Shown here: positions 43,981 to 51,899 of the stretch, in pieces
How the letters are laid out: every line of letters begins with the position of its first letter
How positions within the stretch are numbered: the stretch's first letter is position 1
Origin: Actinoallomurus sp963736325
GTDB lineage: Bacteria > Actinomycetota > Actinomycetes > Streptosporangiales > Streptosporangiaceae
Length of the DNA stretch: 64,000 bases
Direction of reading: 5' to 3'
Assembly: GCA_963736325.1 (NCBI GenBank)
Contig: CAVTOG010000017.1
Coordinates: 186,001-250,000 of the forward strand
The notes under the pieces: model-generated
What the model was told of the DNA's origin: nothing
Seen by the model: the letters and a program-made list of their open reading frames with translations, nothing else
Database searches by the model: none
Translations under genes and position numbers: made by a program

Positions 43981-45363
43981 GTGAATCGAGATCACGCCGT
44001 CGTCGTCGGCGGCAGCCTGGCCGGACTCCTCGCCGCCCGTGTCCTCACCGCCCACTTCGACCGCGTCACCCTGATCGAGCGCGACCGCTACCCCGACGAT
44101 GCCGAATACCGGCCCGGGATCCCCCAGTCCCGGCACTTGCACGTGCTGTGGACCCGCGGTCTCGAACTCCTCGAACTCCTCTTCCCCGGCATCGAGAACA
44201 CTCTCGTCGGGGCCGGCGCCCAGGAGATCCGGGTGCCCGCCGACGTGCTCTGGCTGACCTCGGCCGGCTGGCGCGAGCGCTTCGACGTGACGCGGCTGCT
44301 GACCTTCGGCCGCCCCCTGATCGACTGGGCGGTCCGCGGACGACTCACCGGCGTGGACATCGTCCACGGCCGCGAGGTGGCCGGGCCGGTCCCCCGAGGC
44401 CGCGACGTCGCCGGGGTCGAACTGCGCTCCGGCGACGTCCTCGACGCCGACCTCGTCGTCGACGCCACCGGCCGTGGCTCGCGGGCGCCCGCGTGGCTCG
44501 CCTCGCTCGGCTACCCGGCGCCGCGCGAGACGCTGGTCGACCCGCTGCTCGGGTACGCCAGCCGGCGGTACGCCGTTCCGTCCGGCTTCGACGAAGGCTG
44601 GAAGGCCCTCTACCTCCAGGCGGACCCGCCGGCCACGCGGCGTACGGGCGGGTTGTTCCCTCAGGAGGACGGCAGCTGGATCTGCAGCCTCTCCGGGGCG
44701 GGCCGCGACTACGGGCCCACCGGCGAGGAGGAGTTCCTGGCGTTCGCCAAGGGCCTGCGCAGCCCCGTGCTGTACGACGCGATCCGGGACGCCGAGCCGC
44801 TCACGCCGATCCACGGCTTCCGGCGCACCGCCAACCACCGCCGCCACTACGAGCGCCTGCCCGCGTGGCCGCGAGGGTTCGTCGTGATGGGCGACGCGGC
44901 GTGCGCCTTCAACCCGATCTACGGACAGGGCATGAGCGTGGCGGCGATCTCCGCGATGGCCCTGGACGAGTGCCTGCGCGTCGCGGGCGACGGGTTCGAG
45001 CGCCGCTTCCAGCGGCGCGTCGCCCGCAGCGCCTCCGGGGCGTGGCTCGTCGCCACCGGTGAGGACCTGCGTTACCGCGAGACCGAGGCCGCGCGCGCCG
45101 GGCTGCGCACCCGCCTGGTCAACGCGTACGTCGACCGCGTCGTCGCCGCCGCGAATGTGGACCGCAGCGTCTGCGCCGGCCTGCTGGACGTCCTCGCCCT
45201 GAAGTCCGCCCCGGTATCGTTGTTCTCCCCCACGATCCTGGCCCGGATCGCCACCAACCGGTCCCGGCCGCCCGTACGGCCGCCGATGCGGCACTCGGCC
45301 GAGGCGCTCAGTCGTCCGCCGGTGGGCGGAAGCGCCGCCGGAACCGCTCGGGAGGGCCGGTGA
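43981..45363 (+). CDS. FAD-dependent monooxygenase/oxidoreductase
   Basis: A 460-residue flavoprotein. It has the N-terminal Rossmann motif VVGGSLAGLLAARVL, IERDRYP at the end of beta-2, VDATGRGSRAP, and the second FAD motif VMGDAACAFNPIYGQGMSVA typical of p-hydroxybenzoate-hydroxylase-like and geranylgeranyl-reductase-like enzymes. The GTG start has GGGAG 9 bases upstream. Its last 56 bp overlap convergently with the coiled-coil gene. Together with the divergent helical metalloprotein it suggests a small oxidative pathway; the product is unknown. Confidence 0.83.
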   Translation: MNRDHAVVVGGSLAGLLAARVLTAHFDRVTLIERDRYPDDAEYRPGIPQSRHLHVLWTRGLELLELLFPGIENTLVGAGAQEIRVPADVLWLTSAGWRERFDVTRLLTFGRPLIDWAVRGRLTGVDIVHGREVAGPVPRGRDVAGVELRSGDVLDADLVVDATGRGSRAPAWLASLGYPAPRETLVDPLLGYASRRYAVPSGFDEGWKALYLQADPPATRRTGGLFPQEDGSWICSLSGAGRDYGPTGEEEFLAFAKGLRSPVLYDAIRDAEPLTPIHGFRRTANHRRHYERLPAWPRGFVVMGDAACAFNPIYGQGMSVAAISAMALDECLRVAGDGFERRFQRRVARSASGAWLVATGEDLRYRETEAARAGLRTRLVNAYVDRVVAAANVDRSVCAGLLDVLALKSAPVSLFSPTILARIATNRSRPPVRPPMRHSAEALSRPPVGGSAAGTAREGR

Positions 45364-46642
45364 CGCCGCCGAGGTCGTGACCCGGCGGTGACGGCGGGAA
45401 CGCCGAAGAGGGCCCCAGGTCCTGCCTGCCCTGCAGGGACGTCGTCCCGAAGTGTCCCTGCGCGAGCTCGCTCATCCGCGTCGCGGCCTCGTCGGCGTCG
45501 GCGCGCGCGGCGTCACGTTCAGAGATCATCCTGGCCAGCGCGGCGCGCAGCTGGTCGGTCGTCTGGGCCTGCTCGCGCGACTCCAGCTGCTGTTCGAGCA
45601 GCCGCGCACGCGACTCCTCCAGCTCGGCGGCGAGCCCTTCCAGCTCCCGCAGGCTCGCCTTCGCGGCCTCCAGCTCGCCCCGTACGGTCTCCAGTTCCTT
45701 CCCGCAGGTCTCCAGCTCGCCTTTGACCGCCTCGCGTTCGAGGCTCATCTCCTCGGCGTGCGAACGCGCCTCCAGGGCCTGCCGGTCCGCCTCGACGCAC
45801 GCCTGCTCGGCGGCGGAGCGTGCGTTCTGGGCGACCTCGGCGGTGGTTCGCATCTTGTCCAGCTCGGACTCGGTGGCGCGGAGCCGTGAGCGGGCCTCCT
45901 CGGCGGCGAGGGTCCGCTTCTGCGCGGCCTTGGCCTCCTCGCGGTACCGGCCGGCCTCCTCGCGTGCCGCGTCCAGTTGCGGGGCGAGCTCGGCGAGCTG
46001 GCGCGTCAGGCGTTCCTGGTCCTCGCGTACGGCGGCGATCGCGGCGTTGGCCGCCTCGGCGGTGCGGGTCGCCTGCGCGCCCATCTCACGCGCCGTCTCG
46101 CGGTCGGCCCGCGCCGCTTCCAGGTCCGCCGTCAGCCGCGCGACCTCTTCCTCCGCGCGCCGCGCCCGGTCGCGTACGGGCCCGATCAGGGCGACGACCT
46201 GCTCCATCTCCTGCCGGGCGATCTCGCGATCCTTCTGCGCGTACGCGATGCCGGCCGCCGCGTCGGCGCGCGCCTCGGCGATGCTGCGCTCCACGGCGGT
46301 GACGCTCATGGCGCCGGTGAGCGACATCGCCAGCAGCTCCGCGACGTCCTCCAGCCGCTCGACCATGTCCCAGGTGCGGGCCACCTGGCCGGTGAGGCCT
46401 GGGGAGTCCTGGTCACGCGAGTGGCGGTCGGCCGCGGCTCGCGCGCAGGCGCCGTCGTTGTCGAGGCAGTAGCGCACCGGCGGCGCCATGTCGCCCAGCT
46501 GCGGTATCGGCCGTCCGCAGAACGCGCACGGTCGTGCTCCGTCGTTCTCGTCCGGATCGCCGGAGATGGATACGGCGTCGGCGTCGTCGGGAGGCCCGGC
46601 CGGGCCGGGCACGGGCGTGTTCTCGTCCGTTGAGCCGGGCAC
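45308..46642 (-). CDS. Long coiled-coil protein with N-terminal Cys-rich motif
   Basis: A 444-residue cytoplasmic protein. An acidic Pro-rich N-terminus precedes a Cys set (CAFCGRPIP, then RYCLDNDGAC) that could bind zinc. About 300 residues of Ala/Glu/Arg heptad-like coiled coil follow (residues 95-400), ending in a disordered Pro/Arg-rich tail. No ATPase motif is present, so it is not a true SMC protein. The stop region overlaps the convergent flavoprotein gene by 56 bp. A scaffold or DNA-associated role like KfrA is possible but unproven. Confidence 0.7.
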   Translation of the reverse strand: MPGSTDENTPVPGPAGPPDDADAVSISGDPDENDGARPCAFCGRPIPQLGDMAPPVRYCLDNDGACARAAADRHSRDQDSPGLTGQVARTWDMVERLEDVAELLAMSLTGAMSVTAVERSIAEARADAAAGIAYAQKDREIARQEMEQVVALIGPVRDRARRAEEEVARLTADLEAARADRETAREMGAQATRTAEAANAAIAAVREDQERLTRQLAELAPQLDAAREEAGRYREEAKAAQKRTLAAEEARSRLRATESELDKMRTTAEVAQNARSAAEQACVEADRQALEARSHAEEMSLEREAVKGELETCGKELETVRGELEAAKASLRELEGLAAELEESRARLLEQQLESREQAQTTDQLRAALARMISERDAARADADEAATRMSELAQGHFGTTSLQGRQDLGPSSAFPPSPPGHDLGGVTGPPERFRRRFRPPADD

Positions 46643-47004
46643 GCTGATCCCCCCTGCAGTCGAAATACGGATGATCTGGACTGTCAGCTCAAAGACCGTA
46701 TCCCGTTCCCGTAAGGGCAGGAGTACGCAACGCCAAGGTCCGACATTTCACCACATCCGAGCAGGGATGGGCCGACATCACACTCGTCAGGCCCCCTAAA
46801 ACGCCAGCACAACGCCACCCTCCTCCCTCGGAGGTATCGGGCGTGCGAGGGGTCTAATACTTAAGAGCCAGAACCCGGTCGGTGCCCGACGAGGGACGTG
46901 CCCTCGATCCGGTCTTCCCTAGCGTGATCTCTTGCGGATCAGTGTCGGCCCACAGGGCCCGCCTGATCGGCGAAATCCACCGATCACGACGGGCAGGAGC
47001 AGTT
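46643..47004. other. Divergent intergenic region between the coiled-coil and desaturase genes
   Basis: About 360 bp without a convincing gene. An AT-rich TAATACTTAAG at about 46854-46864 could be part of a promoter, and a nested inverted repeat lies at 46937-46968. A frame open from 46882 into the desaturase lacks a ribosome site and family similarity. Confidence 0.45.
46937..46968. promoter_or_regulatory. Nested inverted repeat in the desaturase leader
   Basis: GATCAG (46937-46942) pairs with CTGATC (46963-46968), and within it GGCCC (46947-46951) pairs with GGGCC (46955-46959) around ACA. It could be an operator or an RNA hairpin 36 bp before the desaturase ATG. Fatty-acid or temperature control would be natural for a desaturase, but nothing in the sequence proves it. 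Confidence 0.35.
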
Positions 47005-48063
47005 ATGTCGATCATCGAGGCGGCGCTGGAGGAGGCACCGTCCGGGCGCAAGGGCAGCGACTACGCGGAGCTGTCCTCGCGGATCAAACAGGCGGGCCTG
47101 CTGGAGCGGAGGCCGGGCTACTACGCCATGGCGATCGGCCTGGTCGTCGCGGCGTACATCGGCACCTGGGTCGCGTTCGTCCTGGTCGGCGACTCCTGGT
47201 ACCAGCTCATCGTGGCGGCCGTGCTCGCCGTGGTGTTCACGCAGACGGCGTTCTACGGGCACGACGCGGGACACCGGCAGATCTTCCAGTCCAAGAACGC
47301 GAACGCCATCACCGGGATCACGCTCGGGAACCTGGGCATCGGCCTCGGCCACAACTGGTGGGTCGCCAAGCACAACAAGCACCACTCCCACCCGAACCAG
47401 GTCGGCCAGGACCCTGACATCGGCCCCGGCGTGCTCGTGTGGACGGCGGACGACGCACGGGAGCAGAGCGGCTGGATCCGCTTCATCACCCGTCACCAGG
47501 CCGGGCTGTTCTTCCCGCTGCTCCTGCTCGAAGGCCTGAACCTCCACGTCTCCAGCATCCGCGGCATCCGCGACCGCCGTACGGGCGTGCCCCCGGCCAT
47601 CGACGGGCTCCTCCTCGTGGTCCACATGGTCGCCTACGTCGCCGCGCTCTTCCTCGTGCTCTCCCCCGGCAAGGCCGTGGCCTTCCTGCTCGTCCACCAG
47701 GCCCTCTTCGGGCTGTACATGGGCCTCTCGTTCGCGCCCAACCACAAGGGGATGCCGATCCTGCCCGCGGGCTCGAAGGTCGACTTCCTGCGCCGGCAGG
47801 TTCTAACCTCCCGCAACGTACGCGGCGGGCTCTTCACCGACTTCGCGCTCGGCGGCCTCAACTACCAGATCGAGCACCACCTGTTCCCCAGCATGCCGAG
47901 GCCCGCCCTGCGCCACTGCCAGGTGCTGGTCCGTGTCTACTGCGAGGAGCTCGATGTGGAGTACACCGAGACGGGCGCGCTGACCTCCTACCGCGAGGCC
48001 CTGCGCCACATGCACGAGGTCGGAGCCCCGCTCCGCGAGAAGGAAGCCACCAAAGCGGCTTAA
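47005..48063 (+). CDS. Membrane fatty-acid (acyl-CoA/acyl-lipid) desaturase
   Basis: A 352-residue diiron membrane desaturase. The three His boxes are YGHDAGH, HNKHHSH and QIEHH, with hydrophobic segments between them (about 42-90 and 205-260). QxxHH in the third box is the type seen in front-end and linoleoyl-like desaturases. The ATG is preceded by GGCAGGAG. It would add a double bond to a membrane acyl chain using oxygen and an electron donor not found in this window. Confidence 0.9.
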   Translation: MSIIEAALEEAPSGRKGSDYAELSSRIKQAGLLERRPGYYAMAIGLVVAAYIGTWVAFVLVGDSWYQLIVAAVLAVVFTQTAFYGHDAGHRQIFQSKNANAITGITLGNLGIGLGHNWWVAKHNKHHSHPNQVGQDPDIGPGVLVWTADDAREQSGWIRFITRHQAGLFFPLLLLEGLNLHVSSIRGIRDRRTGVPPAIDGLLLVVHMVAYVAALFLVLSPGKAVAFLLVHQALFGLYMGLSFAPNHKGMPILPAGSKVDFLRRQVLTSRNVRGGLFTDFALGGLNYQIEHHLFPSMPRPALRHCQVLVRVYCEELDVEYTETGALTSYREALRHMHEVGAPLREKEATKAA

Positions 48064-48228
48064 TTGCGACAAATTGCTTTAAATGGTCGCTAGCGCAAAG
48101 CTACTGAAAACAGCGATCAAAGCGGTGGACTATCGGCAATCCGGACGCCCAACCCGGGGAATATGGCGCTGTGAGGGTCATTATTCGCAGCCCGCGAAGC
48201 CAGCGGCGTCATGTCCGGAGGAGAGACC

Positions 48229-48585
48229 ATGAACTACGGCGGAAAGATCAACGCAGACATGCAGAAGTGCATCGACGCTTGCATCGACAGCTACAGCTGT
48301 TGCGAACAGACCATCACGCACTGCCTCAAGCAGGGCGGTCCGCTCGTCGACATGTCGATCATGGGCCCGATGATGGACTGCGTCGAGATCGCCCGTACGT
48401 GCGCGGACATGATGATGCGCCAGTCGCCGGTCAGCATGGAGATGGCGGCCATGTGCGCCAAGGTCTGCGACATGTGCGCCGAGGCGTGCATGAAGATGAG
48501 CGACGACTCGTCGATGAAACACTGCGCCGCGGTCTGCAAGGCCTGCGCCGAGGCGTGCCGCTCCGTGGCGGGCGTGCGGGCCTAG
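48229..48585 (+). CDS. Four-helix-bundle copper-binding protein (DUF326/Csp-like)
   Basis: A 118-residue cytoplasmic protein. Cys residues recur along helices: CIDACIDSYSCCEQ, HCLKQ, MDCVEIARTC, MCAKVCDMCAEAC, HCAAVCKACAEAC. Such Cys-lined bundles (Csp family) store many Cu(I) ions. Met-rich stretches (MSIMGPMM, MMMRQ) add possible copper ligands. The ATG has GGAGGAG 6 bases upstream. No signal peptide, so it resembles the cytosolic Csp3 type. No copper regulator gene is adjacent. Confidence 0.88.
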   Translation: MNYGGKINADMQKCIDACIDSYSCCEQTITHCLKQGGPLVDMSIMGPMMDCVEIARTCADMMMRQSPVSMEMAAMCAKVCDMCAEACMKMSDDSSMKHCAAVCKACAEACRSVAGVRA

Positions 48586-48772
48586 CACTCCGGCAGGCCC
48601 CCGCCCGCACGCTGCCCGCCGGGCGGGGGCATCGTCGCCCCTGCGCTGAAAAGAACATGCGAATGGCGTCTTGTCCCGGTACCTTCGGAGAAGCACCTCC
48701 CGGTGCGAAGGTTCCGGCTACTTCTTCGGGTGAAATCACGCCGGAGCCGTTCTGAACTCGGGAGGAGCCCGC

Positions 48773-48939
48773 GATTTCAGAGCGCGTCCGATGTGCGGGC
48801 GAGGGTTACTTCCGGCGAAGTCATGGGTTCGATTCCTGTAAGCGGCCGACAGGCCGTTGTGTTTCTGTACCCTGGCCGACTTGATCTCGGGCGTCTCTGA
48901 GATCCACGGTCTCCTCTCGATGCGAGAGGGGGCCTTTTT
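48773..48939 (+). ncRNA. Candidate bacterial Y RNA (YrlA-like) with tRNA-like module
   Basis: It lies directly upstream of the Ro60-type gene. A T-arm is visible: stem ATGGG (48823-48827), loop TTCGATT (48828-48834), stem CCTGT (48835-48839). Outer segments can pair: ATTTCAGAG-CGC-CCGA near 48773-48792 with TCGG-GCG-CTCTGAGAT near 48886-48903, and inner GGGTTAC (48803-48809) with GTACCC (48867-48872) except for one bulge. GTCCGATG near the 5' side recalls the Ro-binding helix of Y RNAs. Known bacterial YrlA RNAs sit beside rsr and mimic tRNA. Ends and fold are estimates. Confidence 0.6.
48908..48939 (+). terminator. Terminator hairpin overlapping the rsr ribosome binding site
   Basis: GGTCTCCTCTCG (48908-48919), loop ATG, CGAGAGGGGGCC (48923-48934) form a 12-bp stem with two G-U pairs, followed by TTTTT. 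It looks like an intrinsic terminator for the candidate Y RNA. The purine-rich GAGAGGGGG in its 3' arm is also the only Shine-Dalgarno for the ATG at 48941. When folded, the hairpin would both stop transcription and hide the ribosome site. Confidence 0.7.
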
Positions 48940-48940
48940 C

Positions 48941-50560
48941 ATGTCCAAGTTCAACAAGGCGGGCGCCCGGCCCGCTGCGACCAGCCCCGTACGGTCCGAG
49001 GCGACGCCGTCCGGCCGCACCTTCGAGGGCGCCCCGGGATTCGCCCGCGACCACAAGTCCGAGCTGTTCCTCCTCGCCGTCTCGAACAAGGTCGGCGAGA
49101 ACACCTTCTACGAGCAGGCCAAGGAGCGCGACGACCGCTACTGCGCGCTCATCCACCTGGTCGCGATCGAGGACCCGGCGTGGACCGCGCGTTTCCTCGC
49201 GTGGCTGCGGGCCGAGGCGAACATGCGCTCCGCCTCGCTCGTCGGCGCCGCCGAGTACGTCAAGGCGCGCCTCGGTGCGCCGGCCGCCGGCTCCGCGCCC
49301 ACGAACCGGCAGGTCATCGACTCCGTGCTGCGGCGGCCGGACGAGCCCGGTGAGATGCTCGCGTACTGGACCTCCAAGCACGGGCGGCGCATCCCGCAGC
49401 CGGTGAAGCGCGGTGTCGGCGACGCCGTACGCCGCCTCTACGACGAGCGGGCGCTGCTCAAGTACGACACCGACTCCAAGGCGTTCCGCTTCGGCGACGT
49501 CCTCGAACTCGCCCACCCGTCGCCCGACGCGGGGAAGGCCTGGCAGGGCGAGCTGTTCCGGCACGCGATCGACCGCCGGCACGGCCGCGACCTCCCGCTG
49601 GAGGAGGCGAGCCTGACGACCGTCGCCGCCAACCACCGGACGCGCGAGCTGGCGCGTACCGATCCGTCGGTGCTCCTGAACGCGGAGACGCTGCGGGAGG
49701 CAGCGATGACGTGGGAGGACGCGCTCAGCCTCGCGGCCGGTCGCGTCGACAAGGGACGGCTCTGGGAGGCGATCATTCCCTCGATGGGCGTCTTCGCGCT
49801 GACCCGCAACCTGCGGAACTTCGACCAGAACGGTGTCTCGGACCAGGTCGCCGCGACCGTATGCGCCAAGCTCATGAACGCCGGCGTCATCGGCCGGTCG
49901 CGGATGTTCCCGTTCCGTTTCTGGGCGGCCTACAAGCACACCGACTCGCTGCGGTGGGCGGCCTCGCTGGAGAAGGCGCTCGAGCTCTCGCTGCGCAACG
50001 TCCCGGCGCTCCCCGGCCGTACGCTGCTGCTGGTCGACCGGTCGCCGTCGATGTTCCCCGGCTACGGGTTCTCCACGCCGAACACCTCCGACATCACGCT
50101 CGCCGAGCAGGCCGCGGTCTTCGGCGCGGCGCTGGCGCTTCGGGCCGCGAATCCGACGCTCGTGGAGTTCGGCATGCGCAGCAACCAGATCCGCACGCCG
50201 AGGGGCGGCAGCGTGCTGAAGCTCATCGAGAAGTTCGGCCAGATCGACGGCACCGACATCCCGTCGGCGGTGAAGAAGCACTTCTCCGGCCACGACCGGA
50301 TCGTGATCGTCACGGACGAGCAGACCCGGCCCGGCTGGCTGCCGTCGAACTGCGGAGGCCACGGCGGTATGCCGGAGACGGCCATCGACGACCTCGTGCC
50401 CGCGAGGGTGCCGGTCTACATGTGGAACATGGCCGGTTACAAGCACGGCGCGGCGCCGTCGGGCGGTGGTCGGCGGCACACGTTCGGCGGTCTGAGCGAC
50501 ACCGCTTTCAGGCTGATCCCGCTTCTGGAGTCGGGCCGCGACGGCACCTGGCCGTTCTAG
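48941..50560 (+). CDS. rsr: Ro60 orthologue (Rsr), TROVE-domain RNA-binding protein
   Basis: A 539-residue protein with an N-terminal TROVE HEAT-like ring (about residues 30-340, e.g. LFLLAVSNKVGENTFYEQ, YCALIHLVA, MGVFALTRNLRNFD) and a C-terminal von Willebrand A-like domain with the MIDAS motif DRSPS near residue 366 and VTDEQTR later. Ro proteins bind Y RNAs on the outer ring and misfolded RNA ends in the central hole, and in bacteria join PNPase in RNA quality control. The ATG at 48941 is fixed by length and by the purine tract; the upstream frame from 48857 lies inside the candidate Y RNA. Confidence 0.92.
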   Translation: MSKFNKAGARPAATSPVRSEATPSGRTFEGAPGFARDHKSELFLLAVSNKVGENTFYEQAKERDDRYCALIHLVAIEDPAWTARFLAWLRAEANMRSASLVGAAEYVKARLGAPAAGSAPTNRQVIDSVLRRPDEPGEMLAYWTSKHGRRIPQPVKRGVGDAVRRLYDERALLKYDTDSKAFRFGDVLELAHPSPDAGKAWQGELFRHAIDRRHGRDLPLEEASLTTVAANHRTRELARTDPSVLLNAETLREAAMTWEDALSLAAGRVDKGRLWEAIIPSMGVFALTRNLRNFDQNGVSDQVAATVCAKLMNAGVIGRSRMFPFRFWAAYKHTDSLRWAASLEKALELSLRNVPALPGRTLLLVDRSPSMFPGYGFSTPNTSDITLAEQAAVFGAALALRAANPTLVEFGMRSNQIRTPRGGSVLKLIEKFGQIDGTDIPSAVKKHFSGHDRIVIVTDEQTRPGWLPSNCGGHGGMPETAIDDLVPARVPVYMWNMAGYKHGAAPSGGGRRHTFGGLSDTAFRLIPLLESGRDGTWPF

Positions 50561-50567
50561 GGCGAAC

Positions 50568-50647
50568 GGTGTCCAGGTGGTGCCTCGCAAGGCGGAGTCG
50601 GCCCGGTTTTGGCCGGCGACTTCGCGGCGAGGCGCCGCCTGGACGCC
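50568..50647. other. Long near-perfect stem-loop after rsr
   Basis: A 21-bp outer stem (50568-50588 with 50627-50647, three G-U pairs) encloses a 9-bp inner stem (GCGGAGTCG 50592-50600 with CGACTTCGC 50617-50625) and a 16-base loop with TTTT. It begins 8 bp after the rsr stop and lies between convergent genes. It may be a bidirectional terminator, but it is much longer than others here; a small structured RNA is possible. It has no T-arm like the upstream RNA. Confidence 0.65.
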
Positions 50648-50694
50648 GCGCAGTAGGACAGCGGGACCTTGAGACAACCCCTAAGGCACCCTGG

Positions 50695-51675
50695 TCAAGA
50701 GGCGGGTCTGGTCGCGATGACGACGGTGGCGTACAGCTCTTCGGAGACGGCCACCCGCGCGGCCAGCCCGCCCCGTTCGACGGCCTCGACGGCGTGCGGC
50801 GCCTGCCGCTCGCTCGTCTCGAACAGCAGGTGCCCGCCGGGCGCGAGCCACGCGGACGCCTCCTCCGTCACTCGCCGCAGCACGTCGAGACCGTCCGCGC
50901 CGCCGTCGAGCGCGACGCGTGCCTCGTGTTCGCGCGCCTCGGCGGGCAGCAGCCCGATCTCCTCGGTGGGGACGTACGGGACGTTCGCCAGCAGGATGTC
51001 GACGCGGCCCTTCAGCGTGGCGGGCAGCGGCGCGTACAGGTCGCCCTCGTACGCGCGCCCGCCGGCGTCCTCGATGTTGCGCCGCGCGCACCGCACCGCG
51101 GCGGGGTCGACGTCGGCGGCGTGCAGCTCCACCCGGCCGAGGGCCGCGGCCAGTGCGGCTCCCAGCGCGCCCGAGCCGCAGCACAGGTCGACGACGACCG
51201 GCTCCGGTGCTCCGGCGGGCGCCGCCTGGCCCGCGACGGCGTCGGCCGCCGAGGTGGCCACCTCGCGGATCAGGTCGACGGCGCCGCTCGGCCGCTCGGC
51301 GGGCGGCCGGCCGGTTCCGACGCTTTCGGTGAGGCGTGCGGGCAGGTCGGCAGGGTCGGTCATGGGCCCGCGCTCGCGTTCGGGCCCGCCGGTGACGCGG
51401 GACCGCATGAGGTCGGCGGCCTGGCGGACGAGGAACTCGGTACGGCGGCGCGGCACGAAGACGCCGGGGGCCACGGCCACGCGAAGGCCGCAGAACTCCG
51501 CCCAGCCAAGGACGTGCTCAAGGGGAAGACCGGCGGCCCGGCGCTCGACCATCGAGTCGAGCTCGGCCGGGGTCCGCGCCGCGGAGGCGAGCAGCTCCGC
51601 CTCGTCTTCGGCGAAGACGCAGCCGGCGGCGCGCAGCCGGGTGACGACGGCGGACATCGGGAGAGAATCTGACAT
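50695..51675 (-). CDS. HemK/PrmC-like protein N5-glutamine methyltransferase
   Basis: A 326-residue SAM-dependent methyltransferase of the HemK type. N-terminal helical domain, LEHVLGWAEFCGLRVAV, VFVPRRRTEFLV, motif I VVDLCCGSGALGAAL, and the catalytic (N)xPY here as LANVPYVP. An unusual insertion of about 60 residues (around 95-155) lies between the two domains. Canonical PrmC has NPPY; NVPY marks the variant usually annotated as putative N5-glutamine methyltransferase, whose target may not be release factors. It is convergent with rsr. Confidence 0.85.
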   Translation of the reverse strand: MSDSLPMSAVVTRLRAAGCVFAEDEAELLASAARTPAELDSMVERRAAGLPLEHVLGWAEFCGLRVAVAPGVFVPRRRTEFLVRQAADLMRSRVTGGPERERGPMTDPADLPARLTESVGTGRPPAERPSGAVDLIREVATSAADAVAGQAAPAGAPEPVVVDLCCGSGALGAALAAALGRVELHAADVDPAAVRCARRNIEDAGGRAYEGDLYAPLPATLKGRVDILLANVPYVPTEEIGLLPAEAREHEARVALDGGADGLDVLRRVTEEASAWLAPGGHLLFETSERQAPHAVEAVERGGLAARVAVSEELYATVVIATRPAS

Positions 51676-51899
51676 GGAAACCTTTCGGGATGCCTTCAGG
51701 GCCCCCGGCCGCCGATGTCAGTCGAGCCTGCGACCGTGAGCGGGGGCGCCTGACCTGGTCGAACGGTAATCGGTCCCACCTCCCGCGTCGGCCACTGGAT
51801 CGGCGATCGTACCCTGACCTGTGATCCGGTCTTCCCGCCGACGACCGTCATATGTCGAATTACGCGGTTAATGTCGGCACTGCGGCCTAGCGTCGGGCT

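Noticed and set aside
48790..48850. Possible ordinary tRNA gene upstream of rsr because of the TTCGATT T-loop
   Set aside because: No 7-bp acceptor stem, anticodon arm or discriminator position can be built around the T-arm. The location beside a Ro60 gene favours a Y RNA tRNA mimic.
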